NCBI RefSeq assembly: GCF_900102135.1
Contig: NZ_FMVJ01000006.1
Span: forward strand, 62,001 to 126,000
From: Microvirga guangxiensis
Lineage (GTDB): Bacteria > Pseudomonadota > Alphaproteobacteria > Rhizobiales > Beijerinckiaceae
Length of the DNA stretch: 64,000 bases
Direction of reading: 5' to 3'
This document shows, piece after piece, positions 30,298 to 38,624 of this stretch; positions within the stretch are counted from its first letter, which is position 1; each line of letters begins with the position of its first letter. Under the pieces are notes generated by a model. It made no database searches. It was not told where the DNA came from and saw nothing but the letters and a program-made list of their open reading frames with translations. The position numbers and the translations under genes are program-made.

Positions 30298-32724
30298 ATG
30301 ACACAGTCGAAGCCTCGTCAGCCTGTCATCCCAGGCTCGACCGGAACCTATGCGGTTCTGCCTCTGCGCGACATCGTCGTCTTCCCGCACATGATCGTGC
30401 CGCTCTTCGTCGGCCGCGAAAAGTCGATCCGGGCGCTTGAGGAGGTGGTGAAGAACGACCGTCACATCCTGCTGGCAACGCAGATCGATGCGACGGACGA
30501 TGATCCGGCCGCTGACGCGATTTACAAGGTTGGTACGCTCGCCAACGTGCTGCAGCTCCTGAAGCTGCCCGACGGCACCGTGAAGGTGCTTGTCGAGGGC
30601 GCAAGCCGCGCGGAGGTCAAGAACTACACCCGCACAGACGAATATTACGAAGCCGAAGCCGAAGTGCTGCCGGATTCCCTTGGCGACCAGATCGAGGCGG
30701 AGGCGCTTGCCCGCTCGGTGGTGGCTGAGTTCGAAAACTACGTGAAGCTCAACAAGAAGGTTTCGCCGGAGGTTGTCTCCGCCGTGGCGCAGATCGACGA
30801 GCCCGCAAAGCTCGCCGACACGATTGCTTCGCACCTCGCCATCAAGATTGCCGACAAGCAGGCAATCCTTGAAACGCCGACCGTCGCGCAGCGCCTGGAG
30901 AAGGTGCTCGGCATGATGGAGAGCGAGATCTCCGTCCTGCAGGTCGAGAAGCGCATCCGCACCCGCGTGAAGCGTCAGATGGAGAAAACGCAGCGCGAGT
31001 ATTATCTCAACGAGCAGATGAAGGCGATCCAGAAGGAGCTCGGCGACGACGAAGGTCGCGACGAGTTGGCCGAGCTCGAAGAGAAGATCGAAAAGACCAA
31101 GTTCACGAAGGAAGCCCGCGAAAAGGCCCTCGGCGAGCTGAAGAAGCTGCGTCAGATGTCGCCCATGTCCGCGGAAGCGACCGTCGTCCGCAATTATCTC
31201 GACTGGCTGCTCGGAATTCCGTGGGGCCGCCGCTCGAAGATGAAGAAGGACCTGAAGGCCGCCCAGGATGTCCTGGATTCGGATCACTACGGTCTGGACA
31301 AGGTCAAGGAGCGCATCGTCGAGTACTTGGCCGTGCAGCAGCGCGCCAACAAGCTCACAGGCCCGATCCTCTGCCTCGTCGGCCCTCCTGGCGTGGGTAA
31401 GACCTCGCTCGGCAAGTCGATCGCCAAGGCGACCGGTCGCGAGTTCGTGCGCATGTCGCTCGGCGGCGTCCGTGACGAGTCCGAGATCCGCGGTCACCGT
31501 CGCACCTATATCGGCTCGATGCCCGGCAAGATCATCCAGTCGATGCGCAAGGCCAAGACGTCCAACCCTCTCATCCTGCTCGACGAGATCGACAAGATGG
31601 GCATGGACTTCCGCGGCGATCCTTCAGCGGCGTTGCTTGAGGTTCTCGACCCTGAGCAGAACAACACGTTCAACGATCATTACCTGGAGGTCGACTACGA
31701 TCTCTCCAACGTGATGTTCGTGACGACGGCCAACACGCTCAACATTCCCGGCCCGCTTCTCGACCGTATGGAAGTGATCCGCATCGCGGGTTACACCGAG
31801 GAAGAGAAGGCCGAGATCGCCCGTACGCACCTCATTCCGTCGTCCATGCAGAAGCATGGTCTGGCGGAGAAGGAGTGGAAGATCGACGATGAGGCCCTCC
31901 TCATGCTGGTCCGCCGCTACACCCGCGAGGCGGGCGTGCGTAACCTCGAGCGCGAGATCAACAATCTCGTTCGCAAGGCGGTAAAGGAGATTCTCATCTC
32001 CAAGGTGCCGTCGGTCGAGGTCACCACGGCCAATCTGCCGGACTTCCTCGGTCCCCCGCGCTTCCGCTACGGCGAAGCCGAGACGGAGGATTCGGTCGGC
32101 ACGGTCACCGGTCTTGCCTGGACCGAGGTGGGCGGCGAGCTGCTCACCATCGAAGGCATCGGCATGCCGGGCAAGGGCAAGATGACCGTCACCGGCAACC
32201 TGCGTGACGTGATGAAGGAATCGATTTCGGCTGCGGCGTCCTACGTTCGCTCCCGTGCGGTTGCCTTCGGCGTCGAGCCTCCGCTGTTCGACCGTCGTGA
32301 CATCCACGTGCACGTGCCGGAAGGCGCAACGCCCAAGGATGGTCCGTCCGCCGGTATCGCCATGGCGACCGCCATCGTCTCCGTCATCACGGGTATCCCG
32401 GTTCGCCGCGATATCGCCATGACGGGCGAGGTCACGCTGCGGGGCAGGGTGCTACCCATCGGCGGGCTGAAGGAAAAGCTCCTGGCGGCCCTTCGCGGTG
32501 GCATCAAGAAGGTCTTGATCCCCGAGGAGAACGCCAAGGATCTGGTCGACATCCCGGCAAGCGTGAAGAACGGCCTTGAGATCGTGCCGGTCTCCACCAT
32601 GGACCAGGTGCTTCAGCACGCTCTCGTGCGCATGCCCGAGCCCATCGAATGGGATGAGGCCTCGGTACTCAAGGGCCCCAAGCCTGCCGTTGAGGACGAT
32701 GCAGCTGGAGTGGTCGCGCACTAA
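30298..32724 (+). CDS. lon: ATP-dependent protease Lon
   Basis: The 808-residue LonA protease has the N-terminal LAN substrate domain ([20 protein letters not shown]), a coiled-coil region, the AAA+ module with Walker [10 protein letters not shown] and DEIDKMG, and a C-terminal serine protease domain with Ser684 in [11 protein letters not shown] and Lys727 in [10 protein letters not shown] forming the catalytic dyad. Length is normal. It degrades misfolded and short-lived regulatory proteins. A possible heat-shock promoter precedes it and a strong terminator follows. Confidence 0.98.
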   Translation: MTQSKPRQPVIPGSTGTYAVLPLRDIVVFPHMIVPLFVGREKSIRALEEVVKNDRHILLATQIDATDDDPAADAIYKVGTLANVLQLLKLPDGTVKVLVEGASRAEVKNYTRTDEYYEAEAEVLPDSLGDQIEAEALARSVVAEFENYVKLNKKVSPEVVSAVAQIDEPAKLADTIASHLAIKIADKQAILETPTVAQRLEKVLGMMESEISVLQVEKRIRTRVKRQMEKTQREYYLNEQMKAIQKELGDDEGRDELAELEEKIEKTKFTKEAREKALGELKKLRQMSPMSAEATVVRNYLDWLLGIPWGRRSKMKKDLKAAQDVLDSDHYGLDKVKERIVEYLAVQQRANKLTGPILCLVGPPGVGKTSLGKSIAKATGREFVRMSLGGVRDESEIRGHRRTYIGSMPGKIIQSMRKAKTSNPLILLDEIDKMGMDFRGDPSAALLEVLDPEQNNTFNDHYLEVDYDLSNVMFVTTANTLNIPGPLLDRMEVIRIAGYTEEEKAEIARTHLIPSSMQKHGLAEKEWKIDDEALLMLVRRYTREAGVRNLEREINNLVRKAVKEILISKVPSVEVTTANLPDFLGPPRFRYGEAETEDSVGTVTGLAWTEVGGELLTIEGIGMPGKGKMTVTGNLRDVMKESISAAASYVRSRAVAFGVEPPLFDRRDIHVHVPEGATPKDGPSAGIAMATAIVSVITGIPVRRDIAMTGEVTLRGRVLPIGGLKEKLLAALRGGIKKVLIPEENAKDLVDIPASVKNGLEIVPVSTMDQVLQHALVRMPEPIEWDEASVLKGPKPAVEDDAAGVVAH

Positions 32725-32753
32725 CAAGCTGACGCTACGTTAGCGAGAATCAG

Positions 32754-32784
32754 GCCCCCGGATGGCAAATCCGGGGGCTTTTTT
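32754..32784 (+). terminator. Intrinsic terminator of lon
   Basis: GCCCCCGGAT / ATCCGGGGGC is a perfect 10-bp stem with a GGCAA loop, followed by six T, 30 bp after the stop codon. Confidence 0.94.
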
Positions 32785-32921
32785 GGTGCGAAATGGCGGA
32801 AAGTGGCCAAAGTCCGGCGTTTTAGGGCTTGCTTACGGTCCAGCTTTAGGTCACACGAATTCTCCCTGAAGCGGTGATACTACATAACTTGCTGTCACCG
32901 CGATCACTGGAGGATATGAAT

Positions 32922-33200
32922 ATGAATAAAGGCGAGCTCGTTGCGGCCGTCGCCGACAAGGTCGGTCTTTCTCGTGGCCAGGCTGGTGAGGCGATCGACG
33001 CCGCCATCGAGGCGATCACCGGCGCTCTGAAGAATGGCGACGAAGTGAAGATCGTCGGCTTCGGCACGTTCGTGGTGACCAACCGCGCTGCCGGTGAAGC
33101 CCGTAACCCGCGCACTGGCGAGAAGGTGAAGGTTCCGGCCTCGAAGACCCCGAAGTTCCGCGCCGGCGCGGGCCTGAAGGAAGCCGTCAACGCGAAGTAA
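32922..33200 (+). CDS. hup: DNA-binding protein HU
   Basis: The 92-residue nucleoid protein begins MNKGELVAAVADK and carries the HU DNA-binding arm signature FGTFVVTNRAAGEARNPRTG. ATG 32922 has GGAGG eight bases upstream; the ATG at 32916 is too close and further upstream codons extend an unconserved tail. HU behind lon is a common proteobacterial arrangement. It compacts and bends DNA. Confidence 0.96.
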   Translation: MNKGELVAAVADKVGLSRGQAGEAIDAAIEAITGALKNGDEVKIVGFGTFVVTNRAAGEARNPRTGEKVKVPASKTPKFRAGAGLKEAVNAK

Positions 33201-33228
33201 GCGCTTTTCAGCAGCATTCGCTTTGAAT

Positions 33229-33267
33229 AGAGGGCCAACACCGCTTGCGTTGTTGGCCCTCTCTTTT
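33229..33267 (+). terminator. Intrinsic terminator of hup
   Basis: AGAGGGCCAACA / TGTTGGCCCTCT is a perfect 12-bp stem with a 10-base loop followed by CTTTTT. Confidence 0.93.
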
Positions 33268-33357
33268 TATGTGAAGCGTATTAGGGCTGGAAACATCTGC
33301 AGCATCTGATATGACGCACGCTCCCTTCGGCGAACGATTCCGAAGGGCACGCGAGTA

Positions 33358-33433
33358 GGGCGGTTAGCTCAGCTGGTAGAGCATCGGTTTTACACACCGC
33401 AGGTCGGGGGTTCGATCCCCTCACCGCCCACCA
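33358..33433 (+). tRNA. tRNA-Val (anticodon TAC)
   Basis: The 76-base gene folds as a standard cloverleaf: acceptor GGGCGGT/ACCGCCC, D-arm AGCTCAGCTGGTAGAGC, anticodon TAC at 33391-33393, T-arm GGGGGTTCGATCCCC and an encoded CCA end. Confidence 0.97.
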
Positions 33434-33670
33434 TTTTCTCTCTTGAGCGCGATCTTTCTCGGATCCCTGGCAAAAGCCAACCCAGGGGCTCTCCCTTCGC
33501 GCCTGGGTGATGCCTCCGTGGCAAAATTCCCTCAGCTGAAGTGAATTACTAGCACGGTACTTCCGCTTACTTGACGAGCTTTGCGTCAGGGTAAAGAAGC
33601 CTGAAAAGGGTGAAGTATCGTTCTGTCATGTTGAAGTACAGCGACAGTGCAATAATAACAAAGTTGCGCA

Positions 33671-35044
33671 ATGCTATTTAATTCGTTCGCGTTTCTCCTG
33701 GGGTTTCTTCCAGCCGCATTAATCCTGCATTGGCTTGCAGAGCGATTCTGGCCATCCGTCCGTCTCCCGTTGCTTCTCGCCATGTCCATTGTCTTTTACG
33801 GATACTGGGATGTGCGCTTCGTGCCGCTGCTGGCGGGCTCCATCGTCGTCAACTGGCTCGTTGCCCAAGCCTTTCTGCAAAGCCGCCGCAATTTTCTGAT
33901 CCCTGCTGCCATTGTCGCGAACCTCGCGCTGCTCGGGTTCTTCAAGTATTTCAATTTCTTCGCGGATATCATCAACCTCATCCCGGGCACCGCAATCGCG
34001 AGGTGGGATCTGGCGCTGCCGCTCGGCATTTCGTTCTTCACCTTTCACCACATCATGTATCTCACGGACCTGAGGGCAGGGCGGGCGCCTCGCTACGATC
34101 TCGTCCGATACGGCCTCTACATCGCTTTCTTCCCGCAGGTTCTCGCAGGTCCGCTCGTCCGGTGGAGCGAGATCATGCATCAGCTCGAAGAGCGCCCCTA
34201 TCTGCGGCCGGATGCGGCGCAGCGCTTTGCGCGTGGTCTCATGCTTCTCACCTTGGGTCTCGTGAAGAAGGTTTTCATCAGCGATCCCCTGGCCGCCTAT
34301 GTAGACCCGGTTTTCGCCAGCGCTGCCGCTGGCAAGGCGATCTCGTTCTTCGAGGCATGGCAGGCGACGCTCGGCTTCACATTCCAGATCTACTTCGACT
34401 TTTCCGGCTACACCGACATGGCGCTCGGCATGGCGCTGATGTTCGGTATCGTCCTGCCGCCGAATTTCGACAGGCCTTATGCTTCGACCTCGCTCCAGGA
34501 TTTCTGGCGGCGCTGGCACATGACGCTCTCCCGCTTTTTGCGCGATTACCTGTACATTCCGCTCGGCGGCAGCCGGAATGGAATAAGCGTTCAATTCGCG
34601 GCCCTCGTCGCGACCATGACGCTGGGAGGCCTCTGGCATGGGGCAGGGCTGACGTTCATCGCCTGGGGCCTTGCGCACGGTCTGGCGCTCTGCATCGGCG
34701 TCCTCTGGCGCAAGGGTGGATTGAGCATGCCGAAGCCGGCAGGCTGGGCCCTGACCTTCCTGTTCGTGGCGCTGACATGGGTGTTGTTCCGAGCGACCAG
34801 CTTCGAAGCCGCCGGGAACATTTTTGAGGGCCTCATCGGCGTCACCACGCTGGGCGAGACCTTCAAATGGCGGAGCATTGCCATCGCAGCCGCTGTCGCA
34901 TGTCTCGGCCCAACCACCTGGCTCGCAGTTCAGCGCCTGCCGCCCCGGCGCTGGATAGCGGTAGGGTTTGCCGCCATCGGCACCGCCGTGCTCCTGCAGA
35001 TCGGGGACGCGGTCAATTACGAATTCATCTATTTCCAATTCTAG
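33671..35044 (+). CDS. MBOAT-family O-acyltransferase (AlgI-like)
   Basis: The 457-residue polytopic membrane protein has about ten hydrophobic segments and the MBOAT core: FWRRWHMTLSRFLRDYLYIP with the family Asn/His region and GGLWHGAGLTFIAWG with the conserved catalytic His. AlgI-like members move an acyl group (often acetyl) across the inner membrane for transfer to exported polysaccharide. The next gene, an SGNH-like protein, is the expected periplasmic partner. No polysaccharide synthase lies in the window. The ATG has no clear Shine-Dalgarno and sits in an AT-rich stretch. Confidence 0.93.
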   Translation: MLFNSFAFLLGFLPAALILHWLAERFWPSVRLPLLLAMSIVFYGYWDVRFVPLLAGSIVVNWLVAQAFLQSRRNFLIPAAIVANLALLGFFKYFNFFADIINLIPGTAIARWDLALPLGISFFTFHHIMYLTDLRAGRAPRYDLVRYGLYIAFFPQVLAGPLVRWSEIMHQLEERPYLRPDAAQRFARGLMLLTLGLVKKVFISDPLAAYVDPVFASAAAGKAISFFEAWQATLGFTFQIYFDFSGYTDMALGMALMFGIVLPPNFDRPYASTSLQDFWRRWHMTLSRFLRDYLYIPLGGSRNGISVQFAALVATMTLGGLWHGAGLTFIAWGLAHGLALCIGVLWRKGGLSMPKPAGWALTFLFVALTWVLFRATSFEAAGNIFEGLIGVTTLGETFKWRSIAIAAAVACLGPTTWLAVQRLPPRRWIAVGFAAIGTAVLLQIGDAVNYEFIYFQF

Positions 35045-35056
35045 GACGGGCCGATC

Positions 35057-36082
35057 ATGGCGACTGAACATTCAGAGCACGCGTGGCGTCGGGTTGCGGT
35101 CTGGGGCGTCTGTTCGACGATTGCCTTCTTCGTATTCGTCGTTGCTGCGCTCTACCTCATCGATCCCTACGACACCGGCCGATCCCCCCTGGCGCGAGAG
35201 CCGTGGCTCAAGGGGCAGAGGACCGGCGATGCGACGGCCAGCGTCGGGCGAAACCCGAAATTCACCGGAGCCATCATCGGCAATTCCACCATTGCCCTGA
35301 TCCGGCCCGCTCGGCTGACCGAGCAGACGGGCATCCCGTTCGCGCAGCTTTCCATGCCCGCCGCCCCGGTTCGCGGCCAGCTGACGATGCTCGATTGGTT
35401 CGCCCGGCATCATCAGGGCAGAACCGAAGCCGTTATCATGACCATCGATCGGGGCACCTGGTGCACCCGCGATCCTAATCTGCCGACCGAGAAGCCTTTC
35501 CAGGTTTGGCTCTATAGCCGGTCAACGATGGAGTATCTGCAGGGTCTTGTTCGCCTCAGCAGCCTTGAGCAGGCAGCCCGGAGCTTCACGACGAGTCGGA
35601 GCACCAAGGTTACCAGCGATGACGGCTTCTGGGATTACGAGCCCATGTACGAACCGCTCATGAGAAACCCGGCCCGGAGGCGGGAATTGCTGTTCGCCAA
35701 GGCCGATGACCGGAGTGGGAACGTCGTGGACCCGTTTCCCGGAGCCGATGCTTTGGAAGCGCAGTTGAAAACGCTTCCAGCCGACACGACGGTCATTCTG
35801 GCCATGCCGCCGGTTTTCTCGGCTTTGCAGCCTGCTCCCGGAACGCCTCGGTACGCATCCATTCAGGCATGCCGAAAGCGGTTCCACGATATTGCTGCGC
35901 GGCGTCCGGGAACGATGCTTGTCGATTGGTGGGATGACCGCCCAGAGTTCAAGGATACCAATCTCTTCATCGACCAGATTCATATCCGCCGCGCACTCGC
36001 CGACCGGTTTGAGGAAGCTCTCATCGTGGCGCTGCGGCGCGTGCAGACTAGCGGGAGCGATCTGCCGGTGCGACGTCTGTGA
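35057..36082 (+). CDS. Membrane-anchored SGNH-like acyltransferase/esterase partner of MBOAT
   Basis: The 341-residue protein has one N-terminal membrane anchor (TIAFFVFVVAALYLI) and a periplasmic domain. GAIIGNSTIA near residue 73 matches the block I region of SGNH/AlgX-like folds (Ser in G-N-S), and FIDQIHIRRALADRF near residue 305 looks like the D-x-x-H block V with the catalytic Asp and His. It begins 12 bp after the MBOAT gene, so the pair is an operon; it may complete acyl transfer to the glycan, as AlgJ/AlgX do for alginate. The assignment is from motifs only. Confidence 0.7.
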   Translation: MATEHSEHAWRRVAVWGVCSTIAFFVFVVAALYLIDPYDTGRSPLAREPWLKGQRTGDATASVGRNPKFTGAIIGNSTIALIRPARLTEQTGIPFAQLSMPAAPVRGQLTMLDWFARHHQGRTEAVIMTIDRGTWCTRDPNLPTEKPFQVWLYSRSTMEYLQGLVRLSSLEQAARSFTTSRSTKVTSDDGFWDYEPMYEPLMRNPARRRELLFAKADDRSGNVVDPFPGADALEAQLKTLPADTTVILAMPPVFSALQPAPGTPRYASIQACRKRFHDIAARRPGTMLVDWWDDRPEFKDTNLFIDQIHIRRALADRFEEALIVALRRVQTSGSDLPVRRL

Positions 36083-36360
36083 GCCCGCGCCTTTCTTGAG
36101 CTATGCGCTATGAGCGTATGGGGCTCAGGTTTTCAAAAAAGTTGTGTTGGAATGCCGCATGTCTGCAACAAGCGAGCAAGTCTAGAGTTGAGAACAGGTT
36201 CCTCCCGAGACTCCTCTGTGACTGACCCGCTCCACGATCCGTGGGGCGGGAATTTTTTTGAGCTGTAGGATCCACGCTTCGATGCTCTTCGATGAGCGTG
36301 AGAATGTGGATGCGGATAAGGGAAATAGTCTGGATTGCAGGAAATGCCTGCCAGGGAGCC
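36083..36360. other. Intergenic region, no gene seen
   Basis: The stretch after the SGNH-like gene, up to the tRNA-Pro terminator, holds no frame with a ribosome binding site and no recognisable RNA. Small imperfect inverted repeats near 36265-36300 are the only structure noted. Confidence 0.5.
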
Positions 36361-36390
36361 GCAAAAGAAAAAGCCGCCCGAAAGGCGGCT
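36361..36390 (-). terminator. Intrinsic terminator of tRNA-Pro
   Basis: On the minus strand AGCCGCC / GGCGGCT form a 7-bp stem with a 5-base loop, followed by TTTTTCTTTT. It lies 34 bp after the 3' end of the tRNA gene. Confidence 0.88.
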
Positions 36391-36424
36391 CCGCTTAAGC
36401 TCTTGGTCAACCAAGAGAAAGAAT

Positions 36425-36501
36425 GGTCGGAGCGAGAGGATTTGAACCTCCGACCCCTAGTCCCCCAGACTAGTGCGCTAACCGGGCTGCGCTACGCTCC
36501 G
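36425..36501 (-). tRNA. tRNA-Pro (anticodon GGG)
   Basis: The minus-strand 77-base gene has acceptor CGGAGCG/CGCTCCG, anticodon stem CTAGT/ACTAG around CTGGGGG with anticodon GGG (36466-36464), a standard T-arm with GGTTCAAATCC and an encoded CCA. Confidence 0.97.
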
Positions 36502-36743
36502 ACGCCTTGAACGGCTTGTGTCAATTAGCTTCGGAAGGGCCGGTTCGCAACCCCTGAAATGCACTTTCGCGGCGAAACGGCGCTGAAATACACATCCGGG
36601 GGGATAAGCCATCTCTGATGTCGAGCTTATGGACGGGAGTTCCTCTCCGATCATTTGGCGCTGCAAGCTTCCCGCAAGCCTGCCGCCGCAATCTCCTTCG
36701 CGGGCAGGGGGATTCGTCTGCTCGATTGAAGAGGGGGATTTCT

Positions 36744-36881
36744 ATGGCAACGTTCTTGACCTGCGCAGTCGTCGTTTCGCTAGCCGGCCTGATTGCGCCG
36801 CCCGTTCTGAAGATCCTGAGCCTTGGCCGTGAGCAGCGGATGGAATTGAAATCCTTCAAGGCCGCCTTCGCGCCGGAATGA
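36744..36881 (+). CDS. Small membrane protein, 45 residues
   Basis: The short gene starts at an ATG preceded by GAGGGGG six bases upstream. The product has one hydrophobic helix (LTCAVVVSLAGLIAPPVL) followed by a charged tail (GREQRMELKSFKAAFAPE). I do not recognise a family. An in-frame longer version from 36618 has no ribosome binding site and an arginine-rich, unprotein-like extension. Confidence 0.5.
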   Translation: MATFLTCAVVVSLAGLIAPPVLKILSLGREQRMELKSFKAAFAPE

Positions 36882-36927
36882 AATTGCAGTCGATTCTGGG
36901 CCTTGATCCGTTCAGATTGCGAGCGGA

Positions 36928-37161
36928 TTAGTCGGCGTCGACGCTGATATAGTCTCGATCCCAATTCCAGGCCGTGTAGAGGGCGCCATTGCGGTCCAGG
37001 ACATAGACCGCATGATCCGCGTCAGCGCCGCTCCGATAGGCGGAGGTGACGGCGAATTTCAGGGCGTTGGTGCGAAAGTAGAATGCACCGAGATCCCGGC
37101 CCCGATGAAGTACGGACCAGCGCTTGTCGCGATACGCAACGCAATACGCTTCGTGGGGCAT
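36928..37161 (-). CDS. Small DUF2188-like protein
   Basis: The 77-residue protein (MPHEAYCVAYRDKRWSVLHRG and then ALKFAVTSAYRSG) has the pattern of small DUF2188-type proteins: a residue-rich beta hairpin reading a W-x-V core, then an alpha-helix. GGAGGAG stands six bases before the ATG, supporting the start. The function is unknown. It is monocistronic as far as can be seen. Confidence 0.7.
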   Translation of the reverse strand: MPHEAYCVAYRDKRWSVLHRGRDLGAFYFRTNALKFAVTSAYRSGADADHAVYVLDRNGALYTAWNWDRDYISVDAD

Positions 37162-37313
37162 TCAGGCTCCTCCGAAGTGGTTGTGGTCGAAATCGTATGG
37201 GCTTTGCTAATTGCCGCTGGGACTGCAAGCAACCCGTTAATTGCCGTTTTTCTAGCTTTCAGCCGTTAAAAAACAGTGGATTTCAGGGGAAATGCCCGCC
37301 GAGCCGCCTGTGT

Positions 37314-37430
37314 TCAGATGTGAACGACGTTGAAGGCCAGGCTCAACAGGCCGATGCCGATAATCAGCACGAGAAGATCGCAGATCTTCGCGAGGGCATC
37401 ATTTCCTGGATGTCTTTCGGGTCCGGTCAT
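37314..37430 (-). CDS. Possible 38-residue single-span membrane protein
   Basis: A minus-strand frame begins at ATG (37430) and ends at TGA (37314). The product has a polar start (MTGPERHPGNDALAKICD) and then an ideal membrane helix (LLVLIIGIGLLSLAFNVV). It starts 48 bp after the stop of the YbaK-like gene on the same strand. There is no obvious ribosome binding site, so the call rests on the amphipathic-to-hydrophobic layout alone. Confidence 0.35.
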   Translation of the reverse strand: MTGPERHPGNDALAKICDLLVLIIGIGLLSLAFNVVHI

Positions 37431-37478
37431 AACGTCGCATTAACCAGTTTCCGAAACGTTAAGCAATAGTGCTTAAGC

Positions 37479-37967
37479 TTAACCCGCCGGCTCGGATTTT
37501 GCCGAGGCTTCCTGGCAGACGTCGACCCAATCCGCTCCTACGAGCGCCGCCATCCGCTCGGGGCCGATGCGGACAGCCGTATGGATGGAGCCGGCCGCAG
37601 GCACAACCTCATCGAACGCTTTCAGGGAGATGTCGCAATAGACGGGCAGGGGCGTTGCGAGGCCGAAAGGGCAAACGCCTCCAACCGGGTGTCCGGTCAG
37701 GGAATGGACCTGCTCAGCGTCCAGCATCGATGCTTTCCCGCCGAAGGCTGCCTTCACTTTGCGGTTGTCGAGGCGGGCATCGCCTCTGGTGACGACGAGG
37801 AAGCTGCGCTCGCCCACACGCAGGGACAGAGTCTTGGCGATGCGGCCCGGCTCGACGCCATGAGCTTCCGCAGCCTGTGTGACCGTCGCGGTGCTCGTCT
37901 TCATCTCGATGATCTCGATGTCCGGTGCGTTCTTGGAGAAAAAGGCGCGAACGGATTCAAGGCTCAT
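37479..37967 (-). CDS. ybaK: YbaK/EbsC-family aminoacyl-tRNA deacylase
   Basis: The 162-residue protein has the YbaK/ProX fold pattern: AKTLSLRVGERSFLVVTRGDARLD, then the GHPVGGVCPFGLATPLPVYCD core and the C-terminal IHTAVRIGPERMAALVGADWVDV. Members hydrolyse mischarged Cys-tRNA-Pro or related mistakes in the cytosol; exact specificity is open. It lies beside tRNA-Pro in this window (about 1 kb away), which may be coincidence. A GAGGAG stretch precedes the ATG by ten bases. Confidence 0.88.
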   Translation of the reverse strand: MSLESVRAFFSKNAPDIEIIEMKTSTATVTQAAEAHGVEPGRIAKTLSLRVGERSFLVVTRGDARLDNRKVKAAFGGKASMLDAEQVHSLTGHPVGGVCPFGLATPLPVYCDISLKAFDEVVPAAGSIHTAVRIGPERMAALVGADWVDVCQEASAKSEPAG

Positions 37968-38047
37968 TGGTCACGAACTCCTCGATGGGCGGAATCGCAT
38001 GCAGGAATACACAAGGTGCGGCAGTGAAGGGAAGGCGGGACAATGAC

Positions 38048-38455
38048 TTATGGCTCTGCCCGGCTCACGAGCTCTTTCTTCGGAACCGCGAAGCGGCCTT
38101 CCTCTGCCTTATGGAAATACTGGCTCGCGACCAGCATGCCCTTGGCCGGTCGGATTGGCGGGATGCAGGTCAGCAAGAGGAACGGCAGAGAGGTGAGCAC
38201 ATGGATCCAGAAAGAGGGTTCCCATGTAACCTCGATCCAAACGCCAAACCCCGCGGCGGGGATGCCCATGATGATCATGACGAAGAAAGCGGGGCCGTCA
38301 GCCGGGTCGGCGAAGGAGTAGTCGAGGCCGCAGACGTCACAGCGCGGAGCCAGCTTCAGAAAGCCGTTGAACAGACGCCCCTTGCCACAGCGCGGGCAAC
38401 GGCACAGGAGGCCGTTCTTGAGGATGGTTTCCTTCGCGGTGGCTTTCTCGGTCAT
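38048..38455 (-). CDS. DUF983 zinc-ribbon membrane protein
   Basis: The 135-residue protein starts with a zinc-ribbon-like segment (LLCRCPRCGKGRLF ... APRCDVCGLDYSFADPADG) and continues with two membrane helices (AFFVMIIMGIPAAGFGVWI and FWIHVLTSLPFLLLTCIPPI). This is the DUF983 layout; function unknown. I placed the start at 38455 because GGAAGGA precedes it; the frame extends 34 codons further upstream without support. It is divergent from the MocR gene, with a palindrome in between. Confidence 0.88.
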   Translation of the reverse strand: MTEKATAKETILKNGLLCRCPRCGKGRLFNGFLKLAPRCDVCGLDYSFADPADGPAFFVMIIMGIPAAGFGVWIEVTWEPSFWIHVLTSLPFLLLTCIPPIRPAKGMLVASQYFHKAEEGRFAVPKKELVSRAEP

Positions 38456-38498
38456 CTCGGATCCTTCCGGTAGCCCTATTCTCCCAGGGCGCTCAGAC

Positions 38499-38523
38499 TT
38501 GTATGGATTGACAGTCCATACAA
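38499..38523. promoter_or_regulatory. Palindromic operator candidate between DUF983 and MocR genes
   Basis: TTGTATGGA-TTGACAG-TCCATACAA is a perfect 9-bp inverted repeat with a 7-bp spacer. The embedded TTGACA could be a -35 box toward the MocR gene. A second related site overlaps that gene's start, suggesting binding by the MocR product itself. Confidence 0.6.
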
Positions 38524-38598
38524 ACGACGATAGCTTTCTTTCCATAGGGCTCAGCAAATTTGTGTCAAAGTACGTTTGGCACAGCCCCGCCGCTTATG

Positions 38599-38624
38599 AT
38601 GTATGTCGTCAATGAGCCATACAT
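38599..38624. promoter_or_regulatory. Second TGTATG/CATACA site over the MocR start codon
   Basis: ATGTATG and CATACAT are perfect 7-bp arms separated by 12 bp; they share the TGTATG(G) half-site of the upstream palindrome. The right arm contains CCATACA exactly as upstream. The site covers the translation start of the MocR gene, fitting autoregulation. Confidence 0.5.

Noticed and set aside
36425..37967. tRNA-Pro and the YbaK-like editing enzyme as a functional pair
   Set aside because: They are about 1 kb apart, separated by several genes and terminators, so linkage is probably chance.
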